Below are positions 32,088-42,034 of a stretch of 64,000 nt of DNA, piece after piece. The stretch's first letter is position 1; every line of letters starts with the position of its first letter. Origin of the DNA: Oscillospiraceae bacterium (GTDB lineage: Bacteria; Bacillota; Clostridia; Oscillospirales; Oscillospiraceae); contig JAFTXW010000011.1 in assembly GCA_017461445.1 (NCBI GenBank), positions 62,001-126,000 of the forward strand. Reading direction: 5' to 3'. Made by a program: the position numbers and the translations under genes. Under the pieces are notes generated by a model that was not told the DNA's origin, made no database searches, and saw only the letters and a program-made list of their open reading frames with translations.

Positions 32088-34691
32088 ATGAACAATACTT
32101 ACCATCCCGTAACCAACACCGAAGAACTGACCGCAGCCATTGCCCGTGTCCGGGCCGCCCAGAAGCAGTTTGCCACCTACACCCAGGGGCAGGTGGATAA
32201 GATTTTCCTGGCTGCCGCCACCGCCGCCAACCGGGCCCGTATCCCTCTGGCCAAGATGGCCGTGGAAGAGACCGGCATGGGCGTTGTGGAAGACAAGGTC
32301 ATCAAGAACCACTACGCTGCCGAATACATCTACAACGCCTACAAGGACACCAAGACCTGCGGCGTGATTGAAGAAGACACCGCCTACGGCATTAAGAAGA
32401 TCGCGGAGCCCATCGGTGTCATTGCTGCCGTTATCCCCACCACTAACCCCACCTCTACCGCCATTTACAAGACCCTGATCGCCCTGAAGACCCGCAACGG
32501 TATGATCATCAGCCCCCACCCCCGGGCCAAGAAGTGCACCATTGAGGCTGCCAAGATCGTTCTGGACGCAGCCGTTGCAGCAGGCGCGCCTGAGGGTATC
32601 ATTGGCTGGATCGACGTTCCCTCCCTGGATCTGACCAACCAGGTCATGCGGGAAGCGGACATCATTCTGGCTACCGGCGGTCCCGGCATGGTGAAGGCCG
32701 CCTACTCTTCCGGCAAGCCTGCCCTGGGCGTTGGCCCCGGCAACACCCCTGCCGTCATTGACGATTCCGCCGACATCCTGCTGGCAGTCTCCTCCGTTAT
32801 CCACTCCAAGACCTTCGACAATGGTATGATCTGCGCCTCCGAGCAGTCCGTTGTGGTGCTGGACAGCATCTACGAAGCCGTCAAGGCCGAGTTCATTGCC
32901 CGGGGCTGCCATGTGCTGACCGCCGAAGAAATTGACAAAGTCCGTTCTACCATCATTATCAATGGTGCGCTGAATGCCAAGATCGTGGGCCAGTCCGCCT
33001 ATACCATCGCAAAGCTTTCCGGCGTAGAAGTCCCCGAGACCACCAAGATCCTCATTGGTGAGGTGGAGAGCGTGGAGCTGAGCGAGGCCTTCGCCCACGA
33101 GAAGCTGTCCCCTGTTCTGGCGATGTACCGGGCCGCAGACTTTGCTGACGCCCTCGACAAGGCAGAGCGTCTGGTAGAGGACGGCGGTTTCGGCCACACC
33201 GCCTCCGTGTACCTCAACACCATCACCGCAGCGGAAAAGCTGAACGCCTTCTCCAACCGCATGAAGGCCTGCCGTATTCTGGCGAACACCCCCTCCGCAC
33301 AGGGCGGCATCGGCGACCTGTACAACTTCAAGCTGGCTCCCTCCCTGACCCTGGGCTGCGGCAGCTGGGGCGGCAACTCCGTTTCCGAAAATGTGGGTGT
33401 CAAGCACCTGCTGAATATCAAGACCGTGGCAGAAAGAAGGGAAAATATGCTCTGGTTCCGGGCACCTGAGAAGGTTTACATCAAGAAGGGCTGCTTACCC
33501 GTGGCTCTCGCCGAGCTGAAGGCCGTCATGGGCAAGAAAAAGGCCTTCATCGTCACCGACTCCTTCCTCTATAGCAACGGCTACACCAAGCCCGTGGAAG
33601 CCAAGCTGGACGAAATGGGCATCCAGCACACCACCTTCTATGATGTGGCTCCCGATCCTTCCCTGGCCTGCGCCAAGGCCGGTGCGGCCCAGATGGCGGC
33701 CTTCCAGCCCGATGTGATCATCGCCGTGGGCGGTGGCTCCGCTATGGATGCCGGTAAGATCATGTGGGTCATGTATGAGCACCCCGAGGCCGACTTTATG
33801 GATATGGCTATGCGGTTCGTGGATATCCGCAAGCGTGTCTACACCTTCCCCAAGATGGGCGAGAAGGCCTACTTTATCGCGGTTCCCACCAGTGCCGGTA
33901 CCGGCTCCGAGGTCACTCCCTTCGCCGTTATCACCGACGAGCAGACGGGTGTCAAGTATCCTCTGGCGGACTACGAGCTGATGCCCGACATGGCAATCGT
34001 GGACGCGGACATGATGATGAACGCCCCCAAGGGCCTGACTGCCGCCTCCGGCATCGACGCGGTTACCCACGCCCTGGAAGCCTACGCCTCCATGATGGCT
34101 ACCGACTATACCGACGGTCTGGCCCTGCGCTCTCTGAAGGTGATCTTTGAGTATCTGCCCCAGGCCTACGACAACGGCCCCCAGAACCCCAAGGCCCGGG
34201 AGAAGATGGCTAACGCCGCCACCATGGCAGGTATGGCCTTCGCCAACGCCTTCCTGGGTGTGTGCCACTCCATGGCCCACAAGCTGGGTGCCTTCCACCA
34301 CCTGCCCCACGGCGTTGCCAACGCCCTGATGATCGAGGAGGTGCTCCGCTTCAACGCCGAGGAAGTCCCCGCCAAGATGGGCACCTTCCCCCAGTATGAC
34401 CACCCCCACACTCTCGCCCGTTACGCCGAGGTTGCCGACTACCTGGGCATTCCCGGTGCAACCGCCGAGGAGAAGCTGGAAGGCCTGATCGCCAAGATCA
34501 ACGCTCTGAAGGAGCACTGCGGCATCAAGAAGACCATCCGGGACTACGGCATCGACGAAGCCGACTTCCTGGCCCGCCTGGACGAAATGACTGAGCAGGC
34601 CTTCGACGACCAGTGCACCGGCGCAAATCCCCGGTACCCCCTGATGTCGGAGATCAAGCAGATGTACCTGAACGCTTATTACGGTAAGTAA
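32088..34691 (+). CDS. adhE: bifunctional acetaldehyde-CoA/alcohol dehydrogenase
   Basis: 867 residues from the ATG at 32088, 9 nt after GAAAGGGG. It converts acetyl-CoA to acetaldehyde and on to ethanol, consuming two NADH, a main redox outlet of fermentation; in other bacteria it forms spirosomes. The aldehyde dehydrogenase half has its catalytic Cys near residue 248 (ICASEQSVVV). The iron-alcohol dehydrogenase half starts near 450, with GGGSAMDAGK near 549 and iron ligands in VTHALEAY and HSMAHKLGAFHHLPHG near 660-735. Both halves are intact. Preceded by a strong promoter and palindrome. Confidence 0.97.
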   Translation: MNNTYHPVTNTEELTAAIARVRAAQKQFATYTQGQVDKIFLAAATAANRARIPLAKMAVEETGMGVVEDKVIKNHYAAEYIYNAYKDTKTCGVIEEDTAYGIKKIAEPIGVIAAVIPTTNPTSTAIYKTLIALKTRNGMIISPHPRAKKCTIEAAKIVLDAAVAAGAPEGIIGWIDVPSLDLTNQVMREADIILATGGPGMVKAAYSSGKPALGVGPGNTPAVIDDSADILLAVSSVIHSKTFDNGMICASEQSVVVLDSIYEAVKAEFIARGCHVLTAEEIDKVRSTIIINGALNAKIVGQSAYTIAKLSGVEVPETTKILIGEVESVELSEAFAHEKLSPVLAMYRAADFADALDKAERLVEDGGFGHTASVYLNTITAAEKLNAFSNRMKACRILANTPSAQGGIGDLYNFKLAPSLTLGCGSWGGNSVSENVGVKHLLNIKTVAERRENMLWFRAPEKVYIKKGCLPVALAELKAVMGKKKAFIVTDSFLYSNGYTKPVEAKLDEMGIQHTTFYDVAPDPSLACAKAGAAQMAAFQPDVIIAVGGGSAMDAGKIMWVMYEHPEADFMDMAMRFVDIRKRVYTFPKMGEKAYFIAVPTSAGTGSEVTPFAVITDEQTGVKYPLADYELMPDMAIVDADMMMNAPKGLTAASGIDAVTHALEAYASMMATDYTDGLALRSLKVIFEYLPQAYDNGPQNPKAREKMANAATMAGMAFANAFLGVCHSMAHKLGAFHHLPHGVANALMIEEVLRFNAEEVPAKMGTFPQYDHPHTLARYAEVADYLGIPGATAEEKLEGLIAKINALKEHCGIKKTIRDYGIDEADFLARLDEMTEQAFDDQCTGANPRYPLMSEIKQMYLNAYYGK

Positions 34692-34697
34692 TTCCCC

Positions 34698-34729
34698 AGG
34701 CTCCCACCCTTTACGGGCGGGAGCCTTTC
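34698..34729 (+). terminator. intrinsic terminator after adhE
   Basis: AGGCTCCCACCC (34698-34709) pairs with GGGCGGGAGCCT (34715-34726) with one mismatch, then TTTC. Confidence 0.8.
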
Positions 34730-34774
34730 ATATTTTCCCGAATCCTGCATATCCTGTTTCGGGGGGGATAGCAT

Positions 34775-35251
34775 ATGATAAAACAAAACTGGAAAACCTA
34801 CGCCTTTTGGATTCTTTTGGCTGAAGGAACTGGTGCCCTGTCCGGGTGGCTTTCCCGGGAGGGGATGCAGCTTTATGAGCAAACCGTGACCCAACCGCCC
34901 CTGTCGCCGCCCATGTTCCTGTTCCCCATCGTCTGGGGTATCCTCTATGCCCTGATGGGTATCAGCGCGGCACGGATCAGCCTGGCCCCGCCCTCACAAG
35001 ACCGTAGCCGGGGTCTGAATCTGTTCATCGCCCAACTGATCGTAAATTTTTTCTGGAGCCCGATTTTTTTCAATGCCCAGGCCTTCGGCTTTGCCCTGCT
35101 TTGGCTGCTGCTTCTGTGGGTGCTGGTGCTGGGAATGATCCTGACCTTCCGGAAGGTGGACCCTCTGGCAGCATGGCTGCAGGTGCCGTACCTGCTGTGG
35201 CTCACCTTTGCGGCCTGGCTGACCTATGGAGTATGGCAATTCAATCGATAA
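34775..35251 (+). CDS. tspO: TspO/MBR family membrane protein
   Basis: 158 residues, five hydrophobic helices. PPLSPPMFLFPIVWGILYALMGISAARI and LNLFIAQLIVNFFWSPIFFNAQAFGFALLWLLLLW are TspO signatures, with the Trp-rich C-terminal WLQVPYLLWLTFAAWLTYGVW. TspO proteins bind porphyrins and other tetrapyrroles; the role in anaerobes is unclear. A GGGGGG tract precedes the ATG. Confidence 0.92.
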   Translation: MIKQNWKTYAFWILLAEGTGALSGWLSREGMQLYEQTVTQPPLSPPMFLFPIVWGILYALMGISAARISLAPPSQDRSRGLNLFIAQLIVNFFWSPIFFNAQAFGFALLWLLLLWVLVLGMILTFRKVDPLAAWLQVPYLLWLTFAAWLTYGVWQFNR

Positions 35252-35290
35252 AAAGAGAAAATACACAGTGTCTCCTCTTGCATTAACATT

Positions 35291-35319
35291 GAACTCCCAC
35301 CCGATTCTGGTGGGAGTTC
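35291..35319. terminator. hairpin after tspO
   Basis: GAACTCCCACC (35291-35301) pairs with GGTGGGAGTTC (35309-35319). No T run follows, so termination efficiency is uncertain. Confidence 0.6.
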
Positions 35320-35342
35320 TGCATTCCTCAACCGTTTATAAC

Positions 35343-35376
35343 AAAAAACTACTCCCGCCCAATTCAGGGCGGGAGT
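35343..35376 (-). terminator. intrinsic terminator of arg-fum cluster
   Basis: ACTCCCGCCC (35351-35360) pairs with GGGCGGGAGT (35367-35376). On the minus strand the stem is followed by AGTTTTTTG, shortly after the fumB stop. Confidence 0.85.
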
Positions 35377-35388
35377 TTCGCTTGTTCT

Positions 35389-35946
35389 TCACTTTACCGA
35401 TTCCAGATAGCCTGCCCTTCCGGTTTCGTACAGGTTATTCCCCCGGCTGTCGATGACCACCGTTACCGGGAAATCCTCCACCTCCAGGCGGCGGATCGCT
35501 TCCGCGCCCAGGTCTTCATAGGCCACAATCTCGCTTTTTTTGACGCAGCGGCCAAGCAGCGCGCCGCAGCCGCCGATAGCTCCGAAATAGACGGCCCCGT
35601 GGATCTTCATGGCTTCCACCACTTCTTCTCCCCGCTTGCCCTTGCCGATCATGCCGGTCTGGCCCAGGGCAATGAGGGTGGGGCTGTAGGCATCCATCCG
35701 GTAGGAGGTGGTAGGGCCCGCCGAGCCGATGACCTGGCCGGGCTTCGCGGGGGTGGGGCCCACGAAATAGATGACGCTGTCCTTTAGGTCAATGGGCAGA
35801 GGCTTTCCTTCCTCCACCAGGGCGCACAGCCGCTTGTGGGCCGCATCCCGGGCGGTGTAGATGGTGCCGGACAGCAGACAGCTGTCCCCCGCTTTTAAGG
35901 CTCTCGCCTGCTCCCGGGTCATGGGAGCGGTAATGGAAATGGGCAT
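35389..35946 (-). CDS. fumB: class I (Fe-S) fumarate hydratase, beta subunit
   Basis: 185 residues matching the C-terminal swivelling domain of two-subunit fumarase/tartrate dehydratase: AGDSCLLSGTIYTARDAAHKRL, IYFVGPTPAKPGQVIGSAGPTTSYRMD, MIGKGKRG and YFGAIGGCGALL. It hydrates fumarate to malate with the alpha subunit. Its start abuts the alpha-subunit stop with no gap, so expression is coupled. An L-tartrate dehydratase identity (TtdB) is possible but the link to argH favours fumarase. Confidence 0.88.
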   Translation of the reverse strand: MPISITAPMTREQARALKAGDSCLLSGTIYTARDAAHKRLCALVEEGKPLPIDLKDSVIYFVGPTPAKPGQVIGSAGPTTSYRMDAYSPTLIALGQTGMIGKGKRGEEVVEAMKIHGAVYFGAIGGCGALLGRCVKKSEIVAYEDLGAEAIRRLEVEDFPVTVVIDSRGNNLYETGRAGYLESVK

Positions 35947-36786
35947 TTACAGCACCTCCGTCTTGTGCCGGGTCACATGGCAGTTGATGTTCACCGCCAC
36001 GGGAAGGCCCGCAATGTGGGTGGGGAAGGTCTCAATATTTACGGCAAGAGCGGTGGTCTTCCCGCCGAAGCCCTGGGGGCCGATGCCGAGAGCGTTGATC
36101 TTCTCCAAAAGCTCCCGCTCCAATTCCGCGTAGAAAGGATCGGGGTTGGGCTCCTCCACGCTGCGAAGCAGAGCCTTTTTTGCAAGGTACGCCGCCTTGT
36201 CAAAGGTGCCGCCGATGCCCACGCCCACCACGATGGGCGGACAGGGATTGGGCCCCGCCTCCTCTACGGTCTTCACCACAAAGTCCTTCACACCCGCCAG
36301 GCCGTCCGAGGGGCGGAGCATTTTGATTCCGCTCATATTTTCACTTCCGAAGCCCTTGGGGGCCACCGTGACCTCCACCCGGTCTCCGGGGACGATTTCC
36401 GTGTAAAGAACAGCGGGGGTGTTGTCCCCGGTGTTCACCCGGCACAGGGGATCACGAACCACGCTTTTGCGCAGGAAGCCTTCCCTATAGCCCCGGCGGA
36501 CGCCCTCGTTGACTGCCCCGGTCAGGTCGCCCGTGATATGCACATCCTGTCCGATTTTCAGAAAAACACAGGCCATGCCCGTATCCTGGCAGATGGGCTG
36601 GCTGCCCTCCCCTGCCGCTTCAAAGTTCTCAATGATCCGTTCCAGAATTTCCCGTGCCTGGGGCCAGACTTCCCCCTCCAGGCTCTCCCGAATGCGTTTT
36701 TGCATATCACAGGGTAAAAAGCAGTTGGCCTCAATACACAGCCGCGCCACCGTTTCCGTGATGACTTCCGCACTGATCTGTCTCAT
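35947..36786 (-). CDS. fumA: class I (Fe-S) fumarate hydratase, alpha subunit
   Basis: 279 residues from the ATG at 36786, preceded by ATGGAGGG; the longer frame crosses the argF terminator. It carries the 4Fe-4S cysteines in the usual places (IEANCFLPCDM, GSQPICQDTGMACVF and, near the end, PCPPIVVGVGIGGTFDKAAYLAKKAL). The C-terminal HITRHKTEV-like end (CHVTRHKTEVL) is typical. It sits 52 nt after argF, on the same strand, so the two subunits can draw on the fumarate formed by ArgH in the same transcription unit. Confidence 0.88.
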   Translation of the reverse strand: MRQISAEVITETVARLCIEANCFLPCDMQKRIRESLEGEVWPQAREILERIIENFEAAGEGSQPICQDTGMACVFLKIGQDVHITGDLTGAVNEGVRRGYREGFLRKSVVRDPLCRVNTGDNTPAVLYTEIVPGDRVEVTVAPKGFGSENMSGIKMLRPSDGLAGVKDFVVKTVEEAGPNPCPPIVVGVGIGGTFDKAAYLAKKALLRSVEEPNPDPFYAELERELLEKINALGIGPQGFGGKTTALAVNIETFPTHIAGLPVAVNINCHVTRHKTEVL

Positions 36787-36806
36787 AATTTCCCTCCATA
36801 TGGGCA

Positions 36807-36830
36807 AAAGCCAGTCAAATGACTGGCTTT
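36807..36830. terminator. hairpin between argF and fumA
   Basis: AAAGCCAGTC (36807-36816) pairs with GACTGGCTTT (36821-36830). It is T-rich on both sides and could partly end the arg transcript, or read through to fumAB. Confidence 0.7.
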
Positions 36831-36838
36831 TTACATCA

Positions 36839-37825
36839 TTATGCCAACGTAGCCGCCATGACGGCCTTGATGGTGTGCATCCGGTTTTCGGCCTCGTCGA
36901 AGACAATGGACTGCTCGCTCTCAAAGACCTCGTCCGTGACCTCCATGGCCGTCAGACCGAACTTGTCGTGGATCTGCTTGCCAATTGTGGTGTTCAGGTC
37001 ATGGAAGGCGGGCAGGCAGTGCATAAAACGGCACTGTTTTCCCGCGTTCTCCATCATAGCCATGTTCACCTGATAGGGCTTCAATGCCTCGATCCGCTCC
37101 TGCCAGACGCTGTCCGGCTCGCCCATGGACACCCACACGTCGGTGTAGATCACATCCGCACCCTTTGTGGCTTCCATGGGGTCCGAGATAAACTCCAGCA
37201 CTGCCCCGGTTTCCGCAGCAACGGCCTGACACTGGGCAATCAGCTCGGCACTGGGAAAATATTCCTTGGGGGCACAGGCAACAAAGTGCATACCCATCTT
37301 GGCGCAACCCACCATCAGGGAATTGCCCATGTTGTACCGGGCATCGCCGCAGTAGACCAGCTTTTTGCCCTTCAGGGAACCAAAATGCTCCCGGATGGTC
37401 AGGAAATCCGCCAGAATCTGGGTGGGATGGAACTCGTTGGTCAGGCCGTTCCAGACGGGAACGCCCGCGTATTTGCTGAGGTCTTCCACAATGGTCTGAC
37501 CAAAGCCCCGGTACTCGATGCCGTCATACATCCGGCCCAGCACCCGGGCAGTATCGGCAATGGACTCCTTCTTGCCCATCTGGGAACCGGTGGGGCCGAG
37601 GTACGTCACACCCATGCCCAAGTCGTGGCCCGCCACCTCAAAAGCGCAGCGGGTACGGGTGGAATCCTTTTCAAACAGCAGAACAATGTTCTTTCCCTCG
37701 CACAGCTTGTGGGGGATGCCTGCCTTTTTCTTGGCCTTCAGGTCTGCCGCCAGATTCAGCAGATATTCCATTTCCGCAGGGGTAAAGTCCAGCAGCTTTA
37801 AAAAGCTTCTATTTTTCAAATTCAT
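36839..37825 (-). CDS. argF: ornithine carbamoyltransferase
   Basis: 328 residues. It joins carbamoyl phosphate and ornithine to make citrulline. The carbamoyl-phosphate motif STRTR is at 55-59, followed by [17 protein letters not shown], and the ornithine loop HCLPAFHDL near 270. It is the last of argGHCJBDF, 12 nt after argD. No carAB genes are in the window. Confidence 0.96.
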   Translation of the reverse strand: MNLKNRSFLKLLDFTPAEMEYLLNLAADLKAKKKAGIPHKLCEGKNIVLLFEKDSTRTRCAFEVAGHDLGMGVTYLGPTGSQMGKKESIADTARVLGRMYDGIEYRGFGQTIVEDLSKYAGVPVWNGLTNEFHPTQILADFLTIREHFGSLKGKKLVYCGDARYNMGNSLMVGCAKMGMHFVACAPKEYFPSAELIAQCQAVAAETGAVLEFISDPMEATKGADVIYTDVWVSMGEPDSVWQERIEALKPYQVNMAMMENAGKQCRFMHCLPAFHDLNTTIGKQIHDKFGLTAMEVTDEVFESEQSIVFDEAENRMHTIKAVMAATLA

Positions 37826-37837
37826 GGTTATCCTCCC

Positions 37838-39007
37838 TTATTCGGCACACACGGCCTTGATAACGTCAATGGCCTTGGCCAGCTGGTCGATGGGAATGTT
37901 CAGGGCAGGCAGCAGCCGCACCTTGTCCTTGGCGGTAAGACACAGAACGCCGCGCTCCATGCAGGCCATGACCACTTCCTTGGCGGGCTTCACGGTCTTG
38001 ATGCCGATCATCAGGCCCAGACCCGTGACGCTCTCGATGCCGGGAGCATTGTACAGGCTAGAGAACACATATCCGCTCTTGCGGCGGACAGCGGACAGGA
38101 AATCCTCGTCCAGCCGCTCGATAACGCTCAGCGCGCCCGCGCAGCAGACGGGATTGCCGCCGTAGGTGGAGCCGTGGTCGCCGGGGCCCAGCACATTCTG
38201 CACCTTCTCCCCCATCAGTGTCGCGCCGATGGGCAGGCCGCCGCCTAAACCCTTGGCGGTGGACACGATATCGGGGGTAATGCCGAAATGCATATAGCTG
38301 TACAGCTTGCCGGTGCGGCCGTTGCCGGTCTGCACCTCGTCGATCATCAGGGGGATGTCCTGCTCCTTGGCAAGCTTTTCCGCGCAGTGGAGGAATTCGG
38401 GGGTCAGGGGATTCACACCGCCCTCGCCCTGGACGCATTCCAGCAGAATGCCGGCAACCTTGTTTTCGGCAACGGCCTTTTCCAGTGCCCCGCAATCGTT
38501 AGCGGGCACATGGACAAAGCCGGGGGTCAGGGGCTGGAACAGCCGGTGGAAATGCTCCTGGCCCGTAGCCGCCAGGGTGGTGAGAGTTCTGCCATGGAAG
38601 CTGTTCACCAGAGTGATGATGGTGTAGTATTCCCCGCCCTTTTTCTCAGCGGAATACTTTCTCGCCACCTTGATGGCGCATTCGTTGGCCTCCGCGCCGG
38701 AATTGGAGAAGAACACCTTCTTCATGCCGGTCTTATCGCACAGCAGCTTTGCCAGCTTGGCGCAGGGCTCGGTATAGTAGAGGTTGGAGGTGTGCTGCAG
38801 CGTCGTCAGCTGTGCAGTGACCGCCTCCGTCCACTTGTCGTCGCCAAAGCCAAAGGCGGTAACGCCGATGCCGGAGCCCAGGTCGATGTACGCCTTGCCA
38901 TTTACATCGGTGGCAATACTGCCCTTTCCGGAGACCAGTTCTACCGGGAATCTGCCGTAGGTCCCGGCCACATATTCTTTATCCAGAGAAATGATGCTCA
39001 TATTCAT
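37838..39007 (-). CDS. argD: acetylornithine aminotransferase
   Basis: 389 residues, PLP enzyme of the ornithine branch (glutamate to N-acetylornithine semialdehyde exchange). K252 in STAKGLGGGLPIGA is the Schiff-base lysine. FFSNSGAEANECAIKVARKY and LMIDEVQTGNGRTGKLY are the family blocks. Two ATGs (39007 and 39001) both fit; the first overlaps the argB stop by 1 nt. Confidence 0.95.
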   Translation of the reverse strand: MNMSIISLDKEYVAGTYGRFPVELVSGKGSIATDVNGKAYIDLGSGIGVTAFGFGDDKWTEAVTAQLTTLQHTSNLYYTEPCAKLAKLLCDKTGMKKVFFSNSGAEANECAIKVARKYSAEKKGGEYYTIITLVNSFHGRTLTTLAATGQEHFHRLFQPLTPGFVHVPANDCGALEKAVAENKVAGILLECVQGEGGVNPLTPEFLHCAEKLAKEQDIPLMIDEVQTGNGRTGKLYSYMHFGITPDIVSTAKGLGGGLPIGATLMGEKVQNVLGPGDHGSTYGGNPVCCAGALSVIERLDEDFLSAVRRKSGYVFSSLYNAPGIESVTGLGLMIGIKTVKPAKEVVMACMERGVLCLTAKDKVRLLPALNIPIDQLAKAIDVIKAVCAE

Positions 39008-39870
39008 CAGCCTTTCATAACCATGGTGCCCGCGCCTTCATCGGTCAGCAGCTCCATCAGAATGGAGTGGGGAATACGGCCGTCCATGATGACCACATTG
39101 TTGACACCGTGATTCAGCGCATCAATGCAGCAATCCACCTTGGGGATCATGCCGCCGGAGATGACGCCATCTTCATAAAGCTTCTTCGCCTCGGAGATGG
39201 TCACCACGGGGATCAGGGTGGAAGGATCGTCTTTATCCATCAGCAGGCCCGCAATGTCCGTCATCATAATGAGACGCTCGGCACCCAGGGCACCGGCGAT
39301 ATAGGCGGCGGCGGTGTCGCCGTTGATATTGAAGGTGTTGCCCTGCCGGTCGCTGGCGATGGTAGAGATCACGGGGATGTAGTTCTTTTCCAGCAGGTCG
39401 GTAATGGGCTGGGTGCGGATCTTGGTAATCTCGCCCACATAGCCCAGGGCCTCGTCCTTGGTCTTGGCCTCGATGATGCCTCCGTCGATGCCGCACAGGC
39501 CCACGGCATGGCCGCCCTTGATCTGCAGCAGGTTCACCAGGGTCTTGTTGACCCGGCCCGCCAGCACCATCTGGACGATGTCCACAGTCTCCTTATCGGT
39601 GACCCGCAGGCCGTCCACGAACACGGACTCCTTGCCCAGCTTCTTCATGGTCTGGCTGATCTCCGGGCCGCCGCCGTGAACCAGGACAACCTTCACGCCA
39701 ATGAGCCACAGCAGAACGATGTCCTCCATCACCTGCTGCTTCAGCTGCTCATTGACCATGGCATTGCCGCCATATTTGACCACAACGGTCTTGCCGCTGT
39801 ATTTTTTAATGTAGGGCAGCGCGGCGGTCAGAACCTCCGCCCGCTCCATATTGGAAAATTCGTTTTGCAT
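39007..39870 (-). CDS. argB: acetylglutamate kinase
   Basis: 287 residues. It phosphorylates N-acetylglutamate. VVVKYGGNAM and VLVHGGGPEISQTMKKLG are the substrate- and ATP-binding blocks; INGDTAAAYIAGALGAERLIMMTDIAGLL and GGMIPKVDCCIDAL complete the fold. The N-terminal extension (MERAEVLTAALPYIKKYSGKT) is the kind found in arginine-feedback-sensitive, hexameric enzymes, a reading from family knowledge. Ten nt after argJ. Confidence 0.95.
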   Translation of the reverse strand: MQNEFSNMERAEVLTAALPYIKKYSGKTVVVKYGGNAMVNEQLKQQVMEDIVLLWLIGVKVVLVHGGGPEISQTMKKLGKESVFVDGLRVTDKETVDIVQMVLAGRVNKTLVNLLQIKGGHAVGLCGIDGGIIEAKTKDEALGYVGEITKIRTQPITDLLEKNYIPVISTIASDRQGNTFNINGDTAAAYIAGALGAERLIMMTDIAGLLMDKDDPSTLIPVVTISEAKKLYEDGVISGGMIPKVDCCIDALNHGVNNVVIMDGRIPHSILMELLTDEGAGTMVMKG

Positions 39871-39880
39871 GGCGTTCTCC

Positions 39881-41095
39881 TTAGGTACGGTAATCGCCGT
39901 TGATCTTCACATAATCGTAGGTCAGATCGCAGCCCCAAGCGGTTGCGCCGTAGGGGCCGTCGCCCAGGGAGACGAAAATCTCGATCTCCTTTTCCAGCAG
40001 GATCTCTTTGGCGACCTCCTCGGAGAAGGGTACGCCCGCACCGTTCAGGCAGACGACCACCTCGCCCTTGGCACTCTTGAAGGAAACGCCGATCTTACTC
40101 ACATCCACATCCGCGCCGCTGTAGCCGATGGCGCACAGCACCCGGCCCCAGTTGGCATCGGCACCGAACATGGCTGCCTTCAAAAGGCTGGAGCAAATGA
40201 CGCTCTTGGCGGCGGTCTTGGCGGCCTCCTCGGTATCCGCGCCTACGGCAACGCATTCCAGAAGCTTAGTGGCACCTTCGCCGTCCCCCGCGATCATGCG
40301 GCATAGCTGGACGGTGATGGTGTTCAGGGCCTCCATAAAGGCCTCAAAATCCCAGCCCTCAGCGGTGATCTCTTCGTTCCCCGCCATACCGTTGGCCAGC
40401 ACAGTGACCATGTCGTTGGTGGAGGTATCGCCGTCGATGCTCAGCATATTGAAGGTCTTGGTGATGTCATGGGACAGGGCCTTCTGGAGCATGGCGGGGG
40501 AAATGGCCGCGTCGGTGGTGATGAACACCAGCATGGTAGCCATATTGGGATGGATCATGCCGCTGCCCTTGGCGATGCCGCCCATGCGGCAGGTCTTGCC
40601 GCCGATGGTAAACTCCACGGCAATTTCCTTCGCCATGGTGTCGGTGGTCATAATTGCCTGAGCCGCAGCCGCACCGCCCTCAATGGACAGTCCAGCAGTC
40701 AGCTCCTCCATGCCCGCCGCGATAGGCGCAATGTCCAGTGGCTGACCGATGACACCGGTGGAGGCAACCACCACGTCGCTCGCGGAAATGCCCGTCTCCC
40801 GGGCAACCAGCTGGCACATTTCTTCCGCGATCTCGATGCCGTTGGCGTTGCAGGTGTTGGCGTTGCCGCTGTTGCAGATGACCGCTTGGGCATAGCCATC
40901 GGAAATATTGTTTTTGGTAACGGTCAGGGGCGCGCCCTTGACCAGATTGGTGGTATATACGGCAGCGGCGGCAGCCTTCTTCTCGCTGACGATCAACGCA
41001 AGATCCTTCTTGGAATGGTTCTTGCGGATGCCGCAATGGACGCCGTTTGCCCGAAAGCCCTTTGCGGCACAAACGCCGCCGGAAATCAGCTTCAT
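39881..41095 (-). CDS. argJ: bifunctional ornithine acetyltransferase / glutamate N-acetyltransferase
   Basis: 404 residues. It recycles the acetyl group from N-acetylornithine to glutamate, so no separate ArgA is needed for cycling. The self-cleavage site is in HPNMATML, with T187 as the new N-terminal nucleophile. KGSGMIHP and DGDTSTNDMV blocks and the C-terminal DLTYDYVKINGDYRT are intact. Whether it is mono- or bifunctional cannot be proven from sequence alone; the absence of ArgE in the cluster fits the cyclic route. Confidence 0.94.
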   Translation of the reverse strand: MKLISGGVCAAKGFRANGVHCGIRKNHSKKDLALIVSEKKAAAAAVYTTNLVKGAPLTVTKNNISDGYAQAVICNSGNANTCNANGIEIAEEMCQLVARETGISASDVVVASTGVIGQPLDIAPIAAGMEELTAGLSIEGGAAAAQAIMTTDTMAKEIAVEFTIGGKTCRMGGIAKGSGMIHPNMATMLVFITTDAAISPAMLQKALSHDITKTFNMLSIDGDTSTNDMVTVLANGMAGNEEITAEGWDFEAFMEALNTITVQLCRMIAGDGEGATKLLECVAVGADTEEAAKTAAKSVICSSLLKAAMFGADANWGRVLCAIGYSGADVDVSKIGVSFKSAKGEVVVCLNGAGVPFSEEVAKEILLEKEIEIFVSLGDGPYGATAWGCDLTYDYVKINGDYRT

Positions 41096-41116
41096 AGTCT
41101 CTTCTCTCCTATATTT

Positions 41117-42034
41117 TTATACGCAGAGGCCCGTTGCCTCGTCAATTCCCAACAAAATATTCATATTCTGGATCGCCGCGCCGGATGCGCCCTTACCCAG
41201 ATTGTCGAACAGGGCAGTGACCATAGTCTGGCCTTCGTGGCCCGTCACCAGCAGCCGCATGGTGTCCTTCCCCGCAAGAGTGCTGGCATAGATGACGCTT
41301 TCGTCTCCACCCAGAGGGGCCACAGTCACCAATCTTTCATTTTCGTAATGGCGGCTCAGCACTTCCCAAACCTTTTCCGCATGGTAGCCCGGCAGCAGAA
41401 CGGAAGTCGCCATGCCCTCGTAGAAATCGCCCAGAATGGGGGAAAACACAGGGGACCGGGTCAAACCGCAGACCTTCTGCATTTCGGGCAGATGCTTGTG
41501 GTTCAGGTTCAGGCCGTAGATGCGGTGGCTTTCATGGCGCACATCCCGGTTTTCGTCCTCGTATTCGGCAATGAGATTCTTGCCGCCGCCGCTGTAACCC
41601 GTCAAGGAGTAGGCCGTCAGAGGGAAATCCACAGGAATCACGCCCTTGGCAACCAGGGGGCACACGGATGCAATAAAACCGCTGGCGTGACAGCCAGGGT
41701 TGGCAATGCGGCTGGAACCGGCAATTTTCTCCCGGTGTGCGGGAGACAGCTCAGGAAAGCCATAAGCCCAGGCGGGATTGGTTCGGTGGGCGGTGGAGGT
41801 GTCGATAATCTTCACCTTGCTTCCCTCTGCCAGCGTCACCGCTTCTCTCGCCGCAGCATCGGGCAGGCACAGAAAGGCGATATCCGCGCTGTGCAGCGCA
41901 TCCTTCCGGGCATTCGCATCCTTTCGCAACTCCTCGGGAAGCTTCACAAGCGTAATATCCTGCCGTGCGGACAGACGATCCGCGATCCGCAGGCCTGTGG
42001 TTCCGGCACTGCCGTCAATAAAAACCTTGGTCAT
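41117..42034 (-). CDS. argC: N-acetyl-gamma-glutamyl-phosphate reductase (short type)
   Basis: 305 residues, the shorter AgpR type found in many Clostridia and Proteobacteria. MTKVFIDGSAGTTGLRI is the NADP-binding start. The catalytic Cys is C115 in NPGCHASGF, and the histidine loop is GLNLNHKHLPEM. It overlaps argH by 4 nt (ATGA). Confidence 0.94.
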   Translation of the reverse strand: MTKVFIDGSAGTTGLRIADRLSARQDITLVKLPEELRKDANARKDALHSADIAFLCLPDAAAREAVTLAEGSKVKIIDTSTAHRTNPAWAYGFPELSPAHREKIAGSSRIANPGCHASGFIASVCPLVAKGVIPVDFPLTAYSLTGYSGGGKNLIAEYEDENRDVRHESHRIYGLNLNHKHLPEMQKVCGLTRSPVFSPILGDFYEGMATSVLLPGYHAEKVWEVLSRHYENERLVTVAPLGGDESVIYASTLAGKDTMRLLVTGHEGQTMVTALFDNLGKGASGAAIQNMNILLGIDEATGLCV